Below, piece after piece: positions 1 to 9,179 of a stretch of 64,000 nucleotides of DNA. The stretch's first letter is position 1, and each line of letters starts with the position of its first letter. The DNA is taken from the NCBI GenBank assembly GCA_913058185.1, contig CAJXQX010000006.1, positions 1 through 64,000 of the forward strand, in the 5' to 3' direction. The position numbers and the translations under genes were made by a program. The notes beneath the pieces are model-generated. The model was not told the DNA's origin. It saw only the letters and a list, made by a program, of their open reading frames with translations, and ran no database searches. The stretch is from an uncultured Verrucomicrobiota bacterium. GTDB taxonomy: Bacteria > Verrucomicrobiota > Verrucomicrobiia > Opitutales > Opitutaceae.

Positions 1-571
1 AATCACGGAGGACATTGCAGACTACTTCTGGCGGCGTGACGGCATCAGCAGTTCCAGTCTGAGGTTCGGAGCCGGTTGGCATAACCCGCAACTCACGCGC
101 GAAGCGGAAATCGCCGCTTACGTCGCGGCCAAGGAGCGCGCCATCACTCTGGCGGCTTTACCTCAGGCTGAATCTACGGCTCTGATCACCGCCGCCCAAG
201 CCGAGTTTGATCAACTCCGGGTCGACCGCGCGTTCGAGGGCAAGACGTCCTACGTGAAGGCGTTATCCGACCCCGACCTGAAACTGATGTGGATGAAACA
301 CACTTACTTTTCCTACGTCGATTTGAGTGACGCCTGCCATGCGATTGAGCTGGGACTGACTGCAAATTACGAGGGCAGTCACCCGCTCTTCGTCGTGCAC
401 GAGAACAACATCCTCAATCAAGATGCCGCCACCCTCGCCCGACTGTTTTACCCGACCGTGGCCGACCAAAGTAAGCTCGAGCACAACCAGTCTTTTCTCA
501 GTGGTGACAAAGCCGCAACGGTCATGGGATTCCGAGCTACGACCCCTCCCGACCAACTGCTAGTCCCGTAA
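1..571 (+). CDS. NAD-dependent epimerase/dehydratase family protein, C-terminal part (5' truncated by window edge)
   Basis: The reading frame is open from base 2 and ends at TAA 569-571; the ORF track shows only the part after an internal Met at 254. The visible 189 or so residues begin ITEDIADYFWRRDGI, followed by SLRFGAGWHNP, and later YVDLSDACHAIELGL. This is the pattern of the substrate-binding half of extended SDR sugar epimerases/dehydrogenases, where the conserved 'v.DvA.A' helix follows the LR(f)-x-x-v(y)-G(p) strand. The Rossmann nucleotide-binding half and catalytic YxxxK lie outside the window, so substrate cannot be named. It converges with kdgK, whose stop is 8 bp away. A role in sugar or uronate oxidation would fit the neighbourhood but is only inferred. 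Confidence 0.6.
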   Translation, partial: ITEDIADYFWRRDGISSSSLRFGAGWHNPQLTREAEIAAYVAAKERAITLAALPQAESTALITAAQAEFDQLRVDRAFEGKTSYVKALSDPDLKLMWMKHTYFSYVDLSDACHAIELGLTANYEGSHPLFVVHENNILNQDAATLARLFYPTVADQSKLEHNQSFLSGDKAATVMGFRATTPPDQLLVP

Positions 572-579
572 CAATAGGC

Positions 580-1668
580 TCAGCGCACGACTCGGCCCGA
601 GGTGGCTCCCCCCATCAGGGCTTCAACTTCGGCACGGGTGGAATAATTAAAATCACCCTTGATCGAGTGCTTCAGGCAAGACGCCGCCACCGCATAGCGC
701 AGCGCTGTGCCGGGCTCGGCTAAGTCGGGCGTGGTGAGGGCAAAGATCAATCCACCGGCGAAGGAATCTCCGCCCCCTACCCGATCGACGATGTTTTTGA
801 TCTGATAAGGCTGGTAACTACTCGTGCCATCGAGCGGGGCAAAATACGCCGTGTCGGTGTCCCGCTCGTAGAGCATCGCTCCCCAATTATTGTGTGAGGC
901 GGACAAGCTTTCGCGCAGGGTGATTGCCACCCTACTCACGTTGGGAAACTGGCTGATAACCTGGCGGGCGACATCGGGGTAACGCGCCGTATCCAGTTCA
1001 CCGGAATCAACATCGGTCGCGCCGGCTTGGATGCTGAGCACGTCGTGACAATCTTCTTCATTGGCGATCACCAGATCGATGAATGGCAAGATGCCGCGCA
1101 TCGTCTTCTGGGCCAACTCAGGGGCCGGCGTGCCCGGTTCCCATTTCCACAATTTCTTCCGGAAATTCAGATCAATCGAAACTTGGCAGCCGGCGGCTTT
1201 TGCTTGCTGCGCCGCTACAAGTGTCGCTTCAGCGGCGATGGAAGAAAGCGCGGGCGTGATACCACTTAAATGCAGCCACTGTGCCCCAGCGAAAATCGAG
1301 GGCCAGTCGTATTGATCCGCCGGGGTTATTGCGATGGCAGAATCCTCGCGGTCGTAGATCACGTTGCTCGGACGTTGATTCGCACCCGTCTCCAGGAAGT
1401 AAACGCCCAGACGGCCGGAATCGGTGCGCAACACGTGCGTTGTGTCGATGCCGACCGAGCGCAGGGTGTCCATCGTAGCATCCGCCAGAGCATGCTTGGG
1501 CAATGCGGTCACGTAACGCGCGGAGCCACCGAAGTTGCAGACCGAAGCAGCAACACTCGCCTCCGCCCCAGCGTAGGTTACTTCCAATTCACGGGTTTGG
1601 CGCAGTCGCAGATTCTGCGGCGAGGCGAGGCGGCACATGATTTCGCCGAAGCTTACAATGGGTTTCAT
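580..1668 (-). CDS. kdgK: 2-keto-3-deoxygluconate (KDG)-type sugar kinase, PfkB family
   Basis: PfkB/ribokinase-fold kinase of 362 residues, predicted to phosphorylate a 2-keto-3-deoxy sugar acid with ATP in the cytoplasm. The N-terminus MKPIVSFGEIMCRLASP matches the family's first strand. The C-terminal PfkB signature DRVGGGDSFAGGL (about residue 300) contains the catalytic Asp and the anion-hole glycines. It is the last gene of the minus-strand operon, 12 bp after the aldolase whose substrate it would make. ATG at 1668 is the natural start; no strong Shine-Dalgarno precedes it. Whether the sugar is the gluconate or galactonate epimer cannot be told from sequence. The family call is firm, the substrate moderate. 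Confidence 0.85.
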   Translation of the reverse strand: MKPIVSFGEIMCRLASPQNLRLRQTRELEVTYAGAEASVAASVCNFGGSARYVTALPKHALADATMDTLRSVGIDTTHVLRTDSGRLGVYFLETGANQRPSNVIYDREDSAIAITPADQYDWPSIFAGAQWLHLSGITPALSSIAAEATLVAAQQAKAAGCQVSIDLNFRKKLWKWEPGTPAPELAQKTMRGILPFIDLVIANEEDCHDVLSIQAGATDVDSGELDTARYPDVARQVISQFPNVSRVAITLRESLSASHNNWGAMLYERDTDTAYFAPLDGTSSYQPYQIKNIVDRVGGGDSFAGGLIFALTTPDLAEPGTALRYAVAASCLKHSIKGDFNYSTRAEVEALMGGATSGRVVR

Positions 1669-1680
1669 AAAAGAGGAAAT

Positions 1681-2334
1681 TTAGGTGGTTTTCGCAGCAA
1701 TCTGACAGACTTCAGTCGCTCGCGCGGTGATTTGATCCCAGGCTTTCTGTTGAACCAAATCGGGTTTCACGATCCACGAACCTCCGATCGCAGGCACGTT
1801 CTTTTCCAGTAGATAGTTGACCATGTTGGTGGCATTTAGCCCGCCCAACGGAAAGAACTTCACTCCGAGGTGGGCGTAAGGGGCCGAAATGCTCTTGAGA
1901 TAAGGGAGCCCTCCAGCCGCTTCCGCGGGGAAGAACTTCACAAACCGGCAACCACACTCGATCGCCGCCTCCAACTCCGAAGGGGTCGCGATACCGGGAG
2001 CAAACGGCAGGTCGGCTTGTTGCGCCGCTTCGATCACCTTGCGATTGAGTCCGGGTGAAACCCCAAAGTCGGCGCCATTGGCTTTCACTTCGCGGGCTTG
2101 GTCTGGCGTGAGGATCGTGCCCACCCCGAGTAACATGTCAGGCACGCCCTCACTAATCGCCTTAACGGCGGCCATCCCGGCCTCCGTGCGCAGAGTCAGT
2201 TCGACAACCGAAATCCCCCCGGCGAGAAGCGCTTGAGCGAGGGGAACTGCATCCTCGACGCGGTCGATAGAAAAACCGGCCACCACTTTAGCCGCCTCCA
2301 ATCGCTGCATGATCCTTTCGGGGAAAACGTTCAT
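1681..2334 (-). CDS. eda: KDPG/KDPGal-type aldolase (2-dehydro-3-deoxy-phosphogluconate aldolase)
   Basis: Class I aldolase of 217 residues that would split a 2-keto-3-deoxy-6-phospho sugar acid into pyruvate and glyceraldehyde-3-phosphate. The general-base Glu lies in VVELTLRTE and the Schiff-base Lys in CRFVKFFPAE, as in Eda proteins; a GLNATNMVNYL segment ends the phosphate site. The track starts at a TTG (2343) that overlaps the upstream gene. I prefer the ATG at 2334, which follows the aldehyde dehydrogenase stop by one base. It sits between the dehydrogenase and the kinase, so the four genes form a closed pathway. Length is normal for the family. Epimer preference is unknown. Confidence 0.88.
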   Translation of the reverse strand: MNVFPERIMQRLEAAKVVAGFSIDRVEDAVPLAQALLAGGISVVELTLRTEAGMAAVKAISEGVPDMLLGVGTILTPDQAREVKANGADFGVSPGLNRKVIEAAQQADLPFAPGIATPSELEAAIECGCRFVKFFPAEAAGGLPYLKSISAPYAHLGVKFFPLGGLNATNMVNYLLEKNVPAIGGSWIVKPDLVQQKAWDQITARATEVCQIAAKTT

Positions 2335-2335
2335 A

Positions 2336-3733
2336 TCAATCAATGAGAACCGAGATACGTTTCAGTGTCAGGTATTCTTCCAAACTATATCGCGAACAGT
2401 CCTTGCCCATCCCACTTTGCTTCAGGCCGCCATGCGGCAGCTGCACCGAATAATGCGGTTCGTTTATGCAAACGCTGCCCGCCTTGATGTCGCGCGCAGC
2501 CCGCAGCCCGAGCGATAGGTTCGTCGTGAACACGTAGGCGGCCAAACCGTAAGGCGTGTCGTTGGCCAAGGCGATTTCGTCGTCCTTGTCCGTGAACTTC
2601 AGGATCGGTAAAACCGGACCAAAAATCTCGTCACTCGCCACCTTCATCTTCGGCACGACGTTGCGCAGGATGGTCGGCTCCATGAAAAACCCTGAACCCT
2701 CCACCGCATTTCCACCGGTCACAATTTCGGCGCCGTCCGCCACCGCTGACTCCACTAGGGCCAACACGTAGCGGCGCGCCTTCTCATTGACCAGTGGACC
2801 CATCTCGATCTCAGCCGCGCGTTGGCGAGCCGCCTCGACAAACTCCTCATAAACCGACTCATGCACAAAACAACGATTGGGCGATACGCACACCTGACCG
2901 CAGTTGGCGAACTTCAGATCGACGACCTTGTTGGCCGCATCCGTGATATCGGCATCGGGATATACCAACACCGGCGCGTTTCCTCCTAACTCGACGGAAA
3001 AATGTTTAACGCTCGTGCACGCGGCATTCAGCACTTCCAAGCCGCCGCGCGTTGAACCAATCATGGTCACGAGTGAAGGCACCTCACTTTGGAGGAGTGG
3101 TTTTACCGCATCGTGATCGCTGCTGGTGATCATGTTGACGACGCCATCGGGCACCCCCGCTTCTTTCGCCAGATAGGCGACCTCCAGCGAAGCGAGCGGC
3201 GTATGGCACGACGGCTTAATGATCGTGCTGCAACCTGAAGCCAGCACGGGACCCAGTTTGTAACCCACGTTGAGCAACGGAAAATTCCACGCCAGCATCC
3301 CCACCGTCACGCCGAGCGGCTGACGTTGGACGTAGTGCAAAAAGCGTCCGTCGGGATCGTGCAGCACCGGCTGATCCAACCGCTCAAACTCCTCAACGAA
3401 GAATCGCAAGCAGGTGGTCAACATGCCGAAATCATATTCCGCATTGTCGCGAGGTTTGCCGGTTTCAGCGATCAACAGATCAACGATTCTCGGCTGATTC
3501 GTCTCCAGCAAGTCGGCATAACGCAGGATCACTTCGCGACGCTTGGCCGGGGTTGTGGCCGACCATAATTGGAAGCCCTTTTCGGCCGCCGTGAGCACCT
3601 TCTGGATTGATCGTGAATCGATCTCCGGCACCGCACCTATCACCTTCCCCGTGGCGGGATTGATGACATCGCAGGTCTTCTTACTTCGAACGCGCTCACC
3701 TCCAATGAGCATGGGATAAATTTTGTTAGGCAT
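2336..3733 (-). CDS. NAD(P)-dependent aldehyde dehydrogenase, sugar-aldehyde oxidising
   Basis: ALDH superfamily enzyme of 465 residues. The cofactor-fold motif LAWNFPLLNVGYKLGP, the catalytic Glu in FSVELGGNAP and the catalytic Cys in NCGQVCVSPNR are all present, as is the EIFGPVLP segment near the C-terminus. The ORF track extends upstream to 3967 through low-quality sequence inside the neighbouring gene. The ATG at 3733 (MPNKIYPMLIGGERV) gives the normal ALDH N-terminus and overlaps the enolase-family gene's end by 8 bp, which implies translational coupling. With that enzyme and the kinase/aldolase pair it would oxidise a sugar aldehyde to its acid as the first step. The closest functional class may be 3,6-anhydro-L-galactose or succinate-semialdehyde-like dehydrogenases; this is inferred from context. 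Confidence 0.85.
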   Translation of the reverse strand: MPNKIYPMLIGGERVRSKKTCDVINPATGKVIGAVPEIDSRSIQKVLTAAEKGFQLWSATTPAKRREVILRYADLLETNQPRIVDLLIAETGKPRDNAEYDFGMLTTCLRFFVEEFERLDQPVLHDPDGRFLHYVQRQPLGVTVGMLAWNFPLLNVGYKLGPVLASGCSTIIKPSCHTPLASLEVAYLAKEAGVPDGVVNMITSSDHDAVKPLLQSEVPSLVTMIGSTRGGLEVLNAACTSVKHFSVELGGNAPVLVYPDADITDAANKVVDLKFANCGQVCVSPNRCFVHESVYEEFVEAARQRAAEIEMGPLVNEKARRYVLALVESAVADGAEIVTGGNAVEGSGFFMEPTILRNVVPKMKVASDEIFGPVLPILKFTDKDDEIALANDTPYGLAAYVFTTNLSLGLRAARDIKAGSVCINEPHYSVQLPHGGLKQSGMGKDCSRYSLEEYLTLKRISVLID

Positions 3734-4880
3734 CAGTTTTTTCCGTTTTCTGGACACAATAATTTGCCAGTGCCTCACGGTCGGGCTCGACGCCCAGCCC
3801 TGGGCCAGTCGGCACCGTGAGTTCTCCGTGCTCGATCTGCACACTTTGCCCGAACATCTCATCCCGCATCGGGTTCCTCGTGAGATCAGTCTCGAGCAGC
3901 GGCTCGGCGACTTCGGCGCGTCCCGGCTCCACGGAGGTCGTGGCCACGAAGTGCACCGCGCTCGCAAGATTCAACTGGGTGCCCCAACAGTGCGGCAGCA
4001 CATTCACGCCTTTGGACGACGCAATCGCGCGAATCTTGAGTGCTTCCGTCGGTCCTCCGCAGTAAGCCAAATCGGGCTGCGCAATGTGCACGCCGCCGTG
4101 CGACAGCAGATCCTGAAAACCGAATCGAGTCTGCTCACATTCGCCGGTGGCAATGGGCACATCGACCTTGGACGCAAGTTCCGAAAACTGCCGGCGCATT
4201 TCCGGCGAAAGCGGTTCCTCAAACCACGCGTAGTCGAGCTCTGCGAGCAACTTCCCGACCTTCACGGCCTCGGGTAAATCATAGGCGTGATTGGAGTCGG
4301 CCATGAGTTGCGTGTCCGGCAGCGCCTCGCGCATCGCCACGATGAGCCTCCGGTCGAAGGCCATGTTTTTCCCGACCTTGATCTTGAGGGCGCCAAACCC
4401 TCGCGCGACACAATCACGAGCTTCGTCCAGCAGGGTTTCGAGCAACTCCGATTCGGGCTGTTTGCGGAAATACATACTGGTCGCGTAACCTTGGACGCGG
4501 TCCCGCACTCGCCCTCCCATGAGTTCGGATACCGACACGCCCAGCAACTTCCCTTTCAAGTCAAGTAGCGCCATGTCCAATCCAGAAATGGCACCCATCA
4601 TCGGACCCTTCATAGCGAAGTCCAACGACGCGCGCCAGCAATGCTGCCAAGCCGCCTCGTTGCGCAACGGGTCCCAGCCAATCAGCAGCGGCGCGTAGAA
4701 GGTATCGATGGCATTTTGGGTCACTGTCGCGGGGCCATAACACTCGCCCCACCCGACCGCGCCGGAATCATCAATCACCTCTACGATCAAGGCATTGCGC
4801 ACATCATAGTGCCATTGGGAAAACCCGAAGGACTCCGTCAGCTTGTGCTGGAGGCGATAAGTTTTAATCGATCGTATCAT
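3726..4880 (-). CDS. Enolase-superfamily sugar-acid dehydratase/cycloisomerase (Gci-like)
   Basis: Mandelate-racemase-type TIM barrel of 384 residues. The KxK acid/base motif (ALKIKVG, Lys166/168), three metal ligands (Asp195 in ADSNHAY, Glu221 in FEEPLSP, Glu247 in TGECEQ) and the His in PHCWGT (about 297) are in order. The flanking WGECYGPA and PHCWGTQLNLA segments recall galactarolactone cycloisomerase and 3,6-anhydro-galactonate cycloisomerase proteins, from remembered family sequences. The track extends 65 residues too far upstream; ATG 4880 (MIRSIKTYRLQ) starts the true N-terminal capping domain. It lies between AraC and the aldehyde dehydrogenase in the operon. The likely product is a 2-keto-3-deoxy sugar acid. 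Acid-sugar dehydratase is the alternative. Confidence 0.82.
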   Translation of the reverse strand: MIRSIKTYRLQHKLTESFGFSQWHYDVRNALIVEVIDDSGAVGWGECYGPATVTQNAIDTFYAPLLIGWDPLRNEAAWQHCWRASLDFAMKGPMMGAISGLDMALLDLKGKLLGVSVSELMGGRVRDRVQGYATSMYFRKQPESELLETLLDEARDCVARGFGALKIKVGKNMAFDRRLIVAMREALPDTQLMADSNHAYDLPEAVKVGKLLAELDYAWFEEPLSPEMRRQFSELASKVDVPIATGECEQTRFGFQDLLSHGGVHIAQPDLAYCGGPTEALKIRAIASSKGVNVLPHCWGTQLNLASAVHFVATTSVEPGRAEVAEPLLETDLTRNPMRDEMFGQSVQIEHGELTVPTGPGLGVEPDREALANYCVQKTEKTDA

Positions 4881-4905
4881 GGCGAAATAGGAATGGAATA
4901 AGGGG

Positions 4906-5856
4906 TCAAGTTTGGAGCTCCCGAATTTGCCGAGTATGGTGTTTCTGCCGACGGAAATCGGCCGGAGAGAACCCGACGTTTTTCTTAAACTGGCGGCCAA
5001 AATGAGTGTAATCGTTGAAGCCCACTTCGTAGCAGACATCGAGCGCGTTGTCGGTGGTATCACGCAGCAAGACACACGCGTTTTCGATGCGAAGACTGTT
5101 GAGATAATCGAGAAACGTCATGCCGGTCTCGTGTTTAAACAGGCGGCAAAAATACGTCTCCGACGCCCCACTCATCGCCGCCATTTCTTTCAACGTCAGC
5201 GGGTCCTTAAAGTTGTCGTGGATGTGGGTGAGCGTCGTACGCAGACCATCCTTGTAGCGAGAGATAGGACTGGCCCGGGTGACCCGCATTGTCGTATTGC
5301 CCATGTCATCCCGTTCCTTTTGTCCCGACAATAACATCAACAAGTTCAAGAAATTGCAGCGGGTTTGCGCATGTGCTATTTCGGATTCATCGTGCGTGCT
5401 CTGTTTCAGCTGCTCGAACAAGTTTACCACCGTCGCTCGCTGGTCCGGCTCGATCTCGATCTGCACCGCCGAGACATCCGCTTCCGCGAGGTCGAAGAAC
5501 GATTTAAAGAAGTAACGATTCGGCGACGAAGACGCTTTGAGTTCCTCTAACGAGTCGATCCCGTAATCCACGATCTGCGGCAGAAAACTGCAGCAAAATG
5601 CCCGCACGGTTTCATCGCGTTTCTGATCAATCAGCACGTGGCGCACAAACGGTTTCATGATCACCACGTCGCCTGCCTTCATCGTCACGTCGGCGCTTTT
5701 GAAACGGTTCACCAACTTGCCTTCCTCCACGTAGAGCATTTCAAAATACTCGTGCCGATGGAGCTCCTTCCGGATCAGCGTCCGGTCCACCACCGTGTCC
5801 ACTGTGATGGGAAACGCCGACTCCGAAAACAGCTCTCTGGATTTAACGAGGGACAT
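4906..5856 (-). CDS. AraC-family transcriptional regulator of the sulfatase/sugar-acid operon
   Basis: 316-residue one-component regulator. The N-terminal cupin (RHEYFEMLYVEEGKL, then AGDVVIMKPFVRH) would bind the sugar inducer. The C-terminal third has the double helix-turn-helix: LTLKEMAAMSGASETYFCRLFKHETG, then ALDVCYEVGFNDYTHFGRQFKKNVGFSP, ending PADFRRQ. It is embedded in the operon, 37 bp after the sulfatase and 25 bp before the enolase-family gene, so it probably controls the promoter in the 320 bp region upstream of the sulfatase. The inducer cannot be named. ATG at 5856. Confidence 0.88.
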   Translation of the reverse strand: MSLVKSRELFSESAFPITVDTVVDRTLIRKELHRHEYFEMLYVEEGKLVNRFKSADVTMKAGDVVIMKPFVRHVLIDQKRDETVRAFCCSFLPQIVDYGIDSLEELKASSSPNRYFFKSFFDLAEADVSAVQIEIEPDQRATVVNLFEQLKQSTHDESEIAHAQTRCNFLNLLMLLSGQKERDDMGNTTMRVTRASPISRYKDGLRTTLTHIHDNFKDPLTLKEMAAMSGASETYFCRLFKHETGMTFLDYLNSLRIENACVLLRDTTDNALDVCYEVGFNDYTHFGRQFKKNVGFSPADFRRQKHHTRQIRELQT

Positions 5857-5893
5857 GCGGAAAGTTAGTAAGGGTCGAGTAGTCGGACCGAAA

Positions 5894-7519
5894 TCAGTTG
5901 GGCAGGCTTCCCCGCCAGCCCCGGTTGAGTTGGCTTAAAAGTTGGGCGATCACGCCAGGGTGCTGCCTGGCAATATTCACCGTTTCGGACGGGTCGTTAT
6001 CGTGATCGTAGAGTTCGACAAATATGGGATCGGCCGCCGGATGCTTCACGTCTTTCCACGCAATCAATCGGTAACGATCCGTGCGCATCGCATAACCCAT
6101 CAAATCGTTTTCAAAGAGCTCACGATCCCACTTGTCGCCCTGCTGCTGGATGATGTTCGCCTCTACATCACGAATCAGCGGACCAAAAAACAATTCGCGC
6201 ATATCGTCAGTCAGCGGGTTGGCCGCCCACTCCCGCAGAGCTGGGTTGGGATATTGGCTGAAGGCCGCCGTTTTCCAGGCGCGATCCGGTTCCTCCAGCA
6301 ACGGCGCGAAGCTGTGTCCCTCCAGATGAGTCGGCAGCGATATACCAGCCAATTCGCACAGTGTCGGATACATATCCACGAGCTCCACCAAGGCATCCGT
6401 CGTGCGCCCGCGGCTGCCCCGCGGCATGTCCGGCGTCCAGATCATCAGCGGCACGCGAGTGCCGATTTCGTAGTTGGTCGCCTTCCCCCAAATTCCCATT
6501 TCACCCAAATGCCAGCCGTGATCGCCCCACACGATGATGATCGTATTGTCACGCACTCCCGCCGCTTCGAGCGCTGCTACCATCCGTCCGATCTGCGCAT
6601 CGACATAACTGGCACAAGCCAAATAACCGTGCCGCAGCGTGCGAGCTAGATCCGGCTCAATGTCGCCGTATTTCGGAATCGCATGTCGGGTCCGTAATTC
6701 GAATGAGGCATGCAGTCCCATCGCCGCTCCGTCCCGGGGCGCATCGACTTGCTCAGCGATCGGCATCGAGTCGCGATCATACAGGTCCCAATATCGTTTG
6801 GGGGCGATGAAATCGAGGTGCGGTTTCTTCAATCCAAGTCCCAGAAAGAACGGCTGTTGTTCGTTCTTGAGCAGATCGTGCAGGGTCTCGATCGCGAGAT
6901 CCGTATTGTAACCATCTTCGTAAGTCTGATCCGGCACATCAGCCGACTCGTAGGCGGGCCCCTTCAGCAATGCGCTATGCGCGTCGGCCCCGAGTTTCTT
7001 TATTTTCTCCGCCCTAATCTCCCCATTCTCCGGTAGAGCGAATCTCACCGGATCAGCCCATTTCTGGCGCGTCTTCACGCCCGTGGGACTCCGGCTCCAT
7101 GACAGCTCTTCGTCACCGAAAGCTGCGTTGTGGTAGATCTTCCCGGTGCGAACCGTAGCGTAACCATTGGCCCACAGATGTTGCGGCAACGTGATAATAT
7201 CCGGATTCGCATCGCGGAAATAAGTGTAGTTCTCAACAACCCCGATCGTATCAGGTCGCGCCCCGGTCATCAGACTGGCCCGCGACGGACTGCAAATCGC
7301 CTGCTGGCAATAAGCCCGGTTAAACAACAAACCATCGCCGGCGAGCGCATCCATATGCGGAGTAATCGCGATCTCGGAGCCGTAGCTGCCGAGTTCCGGA
7401 CGCAAGTCATCAATGGCAATAAATAGAATATTGGGCCGATCAGCACCAACGCAATATACGGTCCCGACGATGCCGACAAAACCGACAATCAAAGCGCGCA
7501 TAACAAAAAATGTCTTCAT
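5894..7519 (-). CDS. Exported formylglycine-dependent sulfatase (iduronate-2-sulfatase-like)
   Basis: 541 residues with an N-terminal hydrophobic segment ending near GADRPN, probably a signal peptide. Metal ligands appear in FIAIDDLRPELG. The catalytic motif is AICSPSRASLMTG (Cys76), the C-x-P-x-R type in which Cys becomes formylglycine through a maturase not present here. WGDHGWHLGEMGIWGK supplies the C-terminal metal/His residues. Overall motif spacing resembles iduronate-2-sulfatase-like S1 sulfatases. It is the promoter-proximal gene of the minus-strand operon, so sulfate removal is tied to catabolism of a sulfated sugar such as an algal polysaccharide. Secretion and substrate are inferred. 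Confidence 0.9.
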   Translation of the reverse strand: MKTFFVMRALIVGFVGIVGTVYCVGADRPNILFIAIDDLRPELGSYGSEIAITPHMDALAGDGLLFNRAYCQQAICSPSRASLMTGARPDTIGVVENYTYFRDANPDIITLPQHLWANGYATVRTGKIYHNAAFGDEELSWSRSPTGVKTRQKWADPVRFALPENGEIRAEKIKKLGADAHSALLKGPAYESADVPDQTYEDGYNTDLAIETLHDLLKNEQQPFFLGLGLKKPHLDFIAPKRYWDLYDRDSMPIAEQVDAPRDGAAMGLHASFELRTRHAIPKYGDIEPDLARTLRHGYLACASYVDAQIGRMVAALEAAGVRDNTIIIVWGDHGWHLGEMGIWGKATNYEIGTRVPLMIWTPDMPRGSRGRTTDALVELVDMYPTLCELAGISLPTHLEGHSFAPLLEEPDRAWKTAAFSQYPNPALREWAANPLTDDMRELFFGPLIRDVEANIIQQQGDKWDRELFENDLMGYAMRTDRYRLIAWKDVKHPAADPIFVELYDHDNDPSETVNIARQHPGVIAQLLSQLNRGWRGSLPN

Positions 7520-7839
7520 GGGGGATGGGTAATTATGGCCGATATTCGTCCTAATCAGATCCGGGGGTGAACCAATGGCTTCTCGAATCTCTCACACCTT
7601 GGGTAAGTTTGGAACGGCGTATTTTGTATAAATCACAGTGGATATTGCATTATTCTGAGTTTTCAGCCCCTTCCTTCTCTTATAAGGCGATTTCTGGACC
7701 GCGTATATGATACGGTTGGTCAACGGTTGAAAGACTTTCGATTCGCCGAAATTCTGAGGATGCGTAGTAGTCTTCGAACGAGATATAGGCATACTGCGCA
7801 CATTAAGGATCGCTGCCGCTCCTCCACCCATCTGCCCCG
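7520..7839. promoter_or_regulatory. Divergent promoter region between the sulfatase and DUF1552 operons
   Basis: 320 bp without a credible gene. It must hold the promoters of both divergent operons. It contains ATTTTGTATAAATC (7621-7634), whose left half matches the TTGTATGCAA sites near the GntR-controlled genes, and the short palindrome GTTGGTCAAC near 7716. Neither is assigned with confidence. The ORF on the minus strand here (7592-7831) has no recognisable features and is probably spurious. Confidence 0.45.
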
Positions 7840-9129
7840 ATGAAAAACGTAAATTTCAACTTCGCAAAGGCGCTTTCCCGCCGCTCCTTCCTCAAGGGAG
7901 CCGGCGTCAGCATGGCATTGCCTTGGCTCGACGCAATGACCCCCGCCTTTGCCGCATCTCTGGCTCACCAACCTCCTCGTCGTTTCGTCGCGGTAACCCT
8001 TGCTCTCGGCCTGCACGGACCGAACCTCAATCCGACCGAGGCCGGCCGAAACTACACCCCCTCCCCTTACCTCAACGACCTCGCCGATTTGCGAGATGAC
8101 ATGACGATTGTCAGTGGCGCCTCCCATCCGGGTGTCAGCGGAGGTCACATGGCTGAGGGTAGCATTTTAACGGCCGCACCTTTCTCGCGGAACGCTGCCT
8201 TTAAAAATTCGATCTCCATCGATCAATACATGGCGCGGCACCAGGGCCACCACACCCGCTTCCCATCGCTGGTGTTAAATATCAACGGCTCCAACAGCGC
8301 ATCCTATACGGATTCCGGCAGTATGATTCCCGCGGAGGAGTCTCCCTCCAAAGTATTCAACCAACTCTTCATCCCCGACACCCCAGCTGAAAAGGCCCTC
8401 CAGATTGAGCGCCTACGCCAAGGCCGCAGCGTGATGGATGTCGTTTCGTCGGATGCCAAACGCGTCATCCGCACGCTCAGCTCGGGTGATCGCGATAAGG
8501 TCGACCAATACTTCACCTCCGTGCGCGATTTTGAAAAACGCCTCGGCGAAGCCCAAGAGTGGGCCGATCGCCCGAAGCCTAAAGTCAACGCTCCCATCCC
8601 GGTCGATATTTCCAATAGCGACGCGATCATTGACCGGAAGAAGTTGCTTCTCGACGTCACTTTCCTCGCGTTGCAAACGGATTCAACCCGCTTTGTAACC
8701 ATTCACCTCAACGGTGAAGGAGGGGCCGTGCCGCTCCCCGGTGTCGATCAAGGCTACCATGGCTTGAGTCACCATGGCCTCGACGAAATGAAACTCGATC
8801 AATTGACCCTCGTGGAAACCGAACTGATGCGCAAATACGGCAACTTCCTACGTGACCTCAAGGGTGCTGAAGAATCTAACGGCAGTATGCTCGATTCCAC
8901 TAGCGTGCTCATGACTTCCAATCTTGGTAACGCGAGCTCCCATGATAACCGCAACATGCCCGTGGTCCTCGCGGGCGGCGGATTCCGTCACGGCCAACAT
9001 ATTGCCTACGATCGCAAGGATAACTACCCGCTGCCAAATCTCTACCTCAGCCTGCTGCATCGCCATGGTATCGAAGCCGACCAATTCGCCACCAGCACCG
9101 GTGAGATGAGCGACCTGTCGATGGTCTGA
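7840..9129 (+). CDS. Tat-exported DUF1552 family protein
   Basis: 429 residues beginning with a twin-arginine signal (SRRSFLKGAGVSMALPWLDAM). The remainder matches the DUF1552 pattern: FVAVTLALGLHGPNLNP, SGASHPGVSGGHM, HGLSHHG and SNLGNASSHDN. DUF1552 proteins are common in Planctomycetes and Verrucomicrobia, almost always paired with DUF1592/1588/1587 cytochrome-type proteins as here, and resemble sulfatase/alkaline-phosphatase-like folds. The biochemical function is not established. It is first in the plus-strand operon, 50 bp before the DUF1592 gene and divergent from the sulfatase. The start follows a GC-rich CTGCCCCG context shared with the third gene. Confidence 0.85.
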   Translation: MKNVNFNFAKALSRRSFLKGAGVSMALPWLDAMTPAFAASLAHQPPRRFVAVTLALGLHGPNLNPTEAGRNYTPSPYLNDLADLRDDMTIVSGASHPGVSGGHMAEGSILTAAPFSRNAAFKNSISIDQYMARHQGHHTRFPSLVLNINGSNSASYTDSGSMIPAEESPSKVFNQLFIPDTPAEKALQIERLRQGRSVMDVVSSDAKRVIRTLSSGDRDKVDQYFTSVRDFEKRLGEAQEWADRPKPKVNAPIPVDISNSDAIIDRKKLLLDVTFLALQTDSTRFVTIHLNGEGGAVPLPGVDQGYHGLSHHGLDEMKLDQLTLVETELMRKYGNFLRDLKGAEESNGSMLDSTSVLMTSNLGNASSHDNRNMPVVLAGGGFRHGQHIAYDRKDNYPLPNLYLSLLHRHGIEADQFATSTGEMSDLSMV

Positions 9130-9179
9130 GTTTAGCGATCACCGGTTTCATTTCAAACGCCCACGCGCCCAACCTACCC

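Noticed and set aside
7592-8148. Minus-strand ORFs upstream of and inside the DUF1552 gene
   Set aside because: They overlap a well-supported plus-strand gene or a promoter region, and contain no family motifs.
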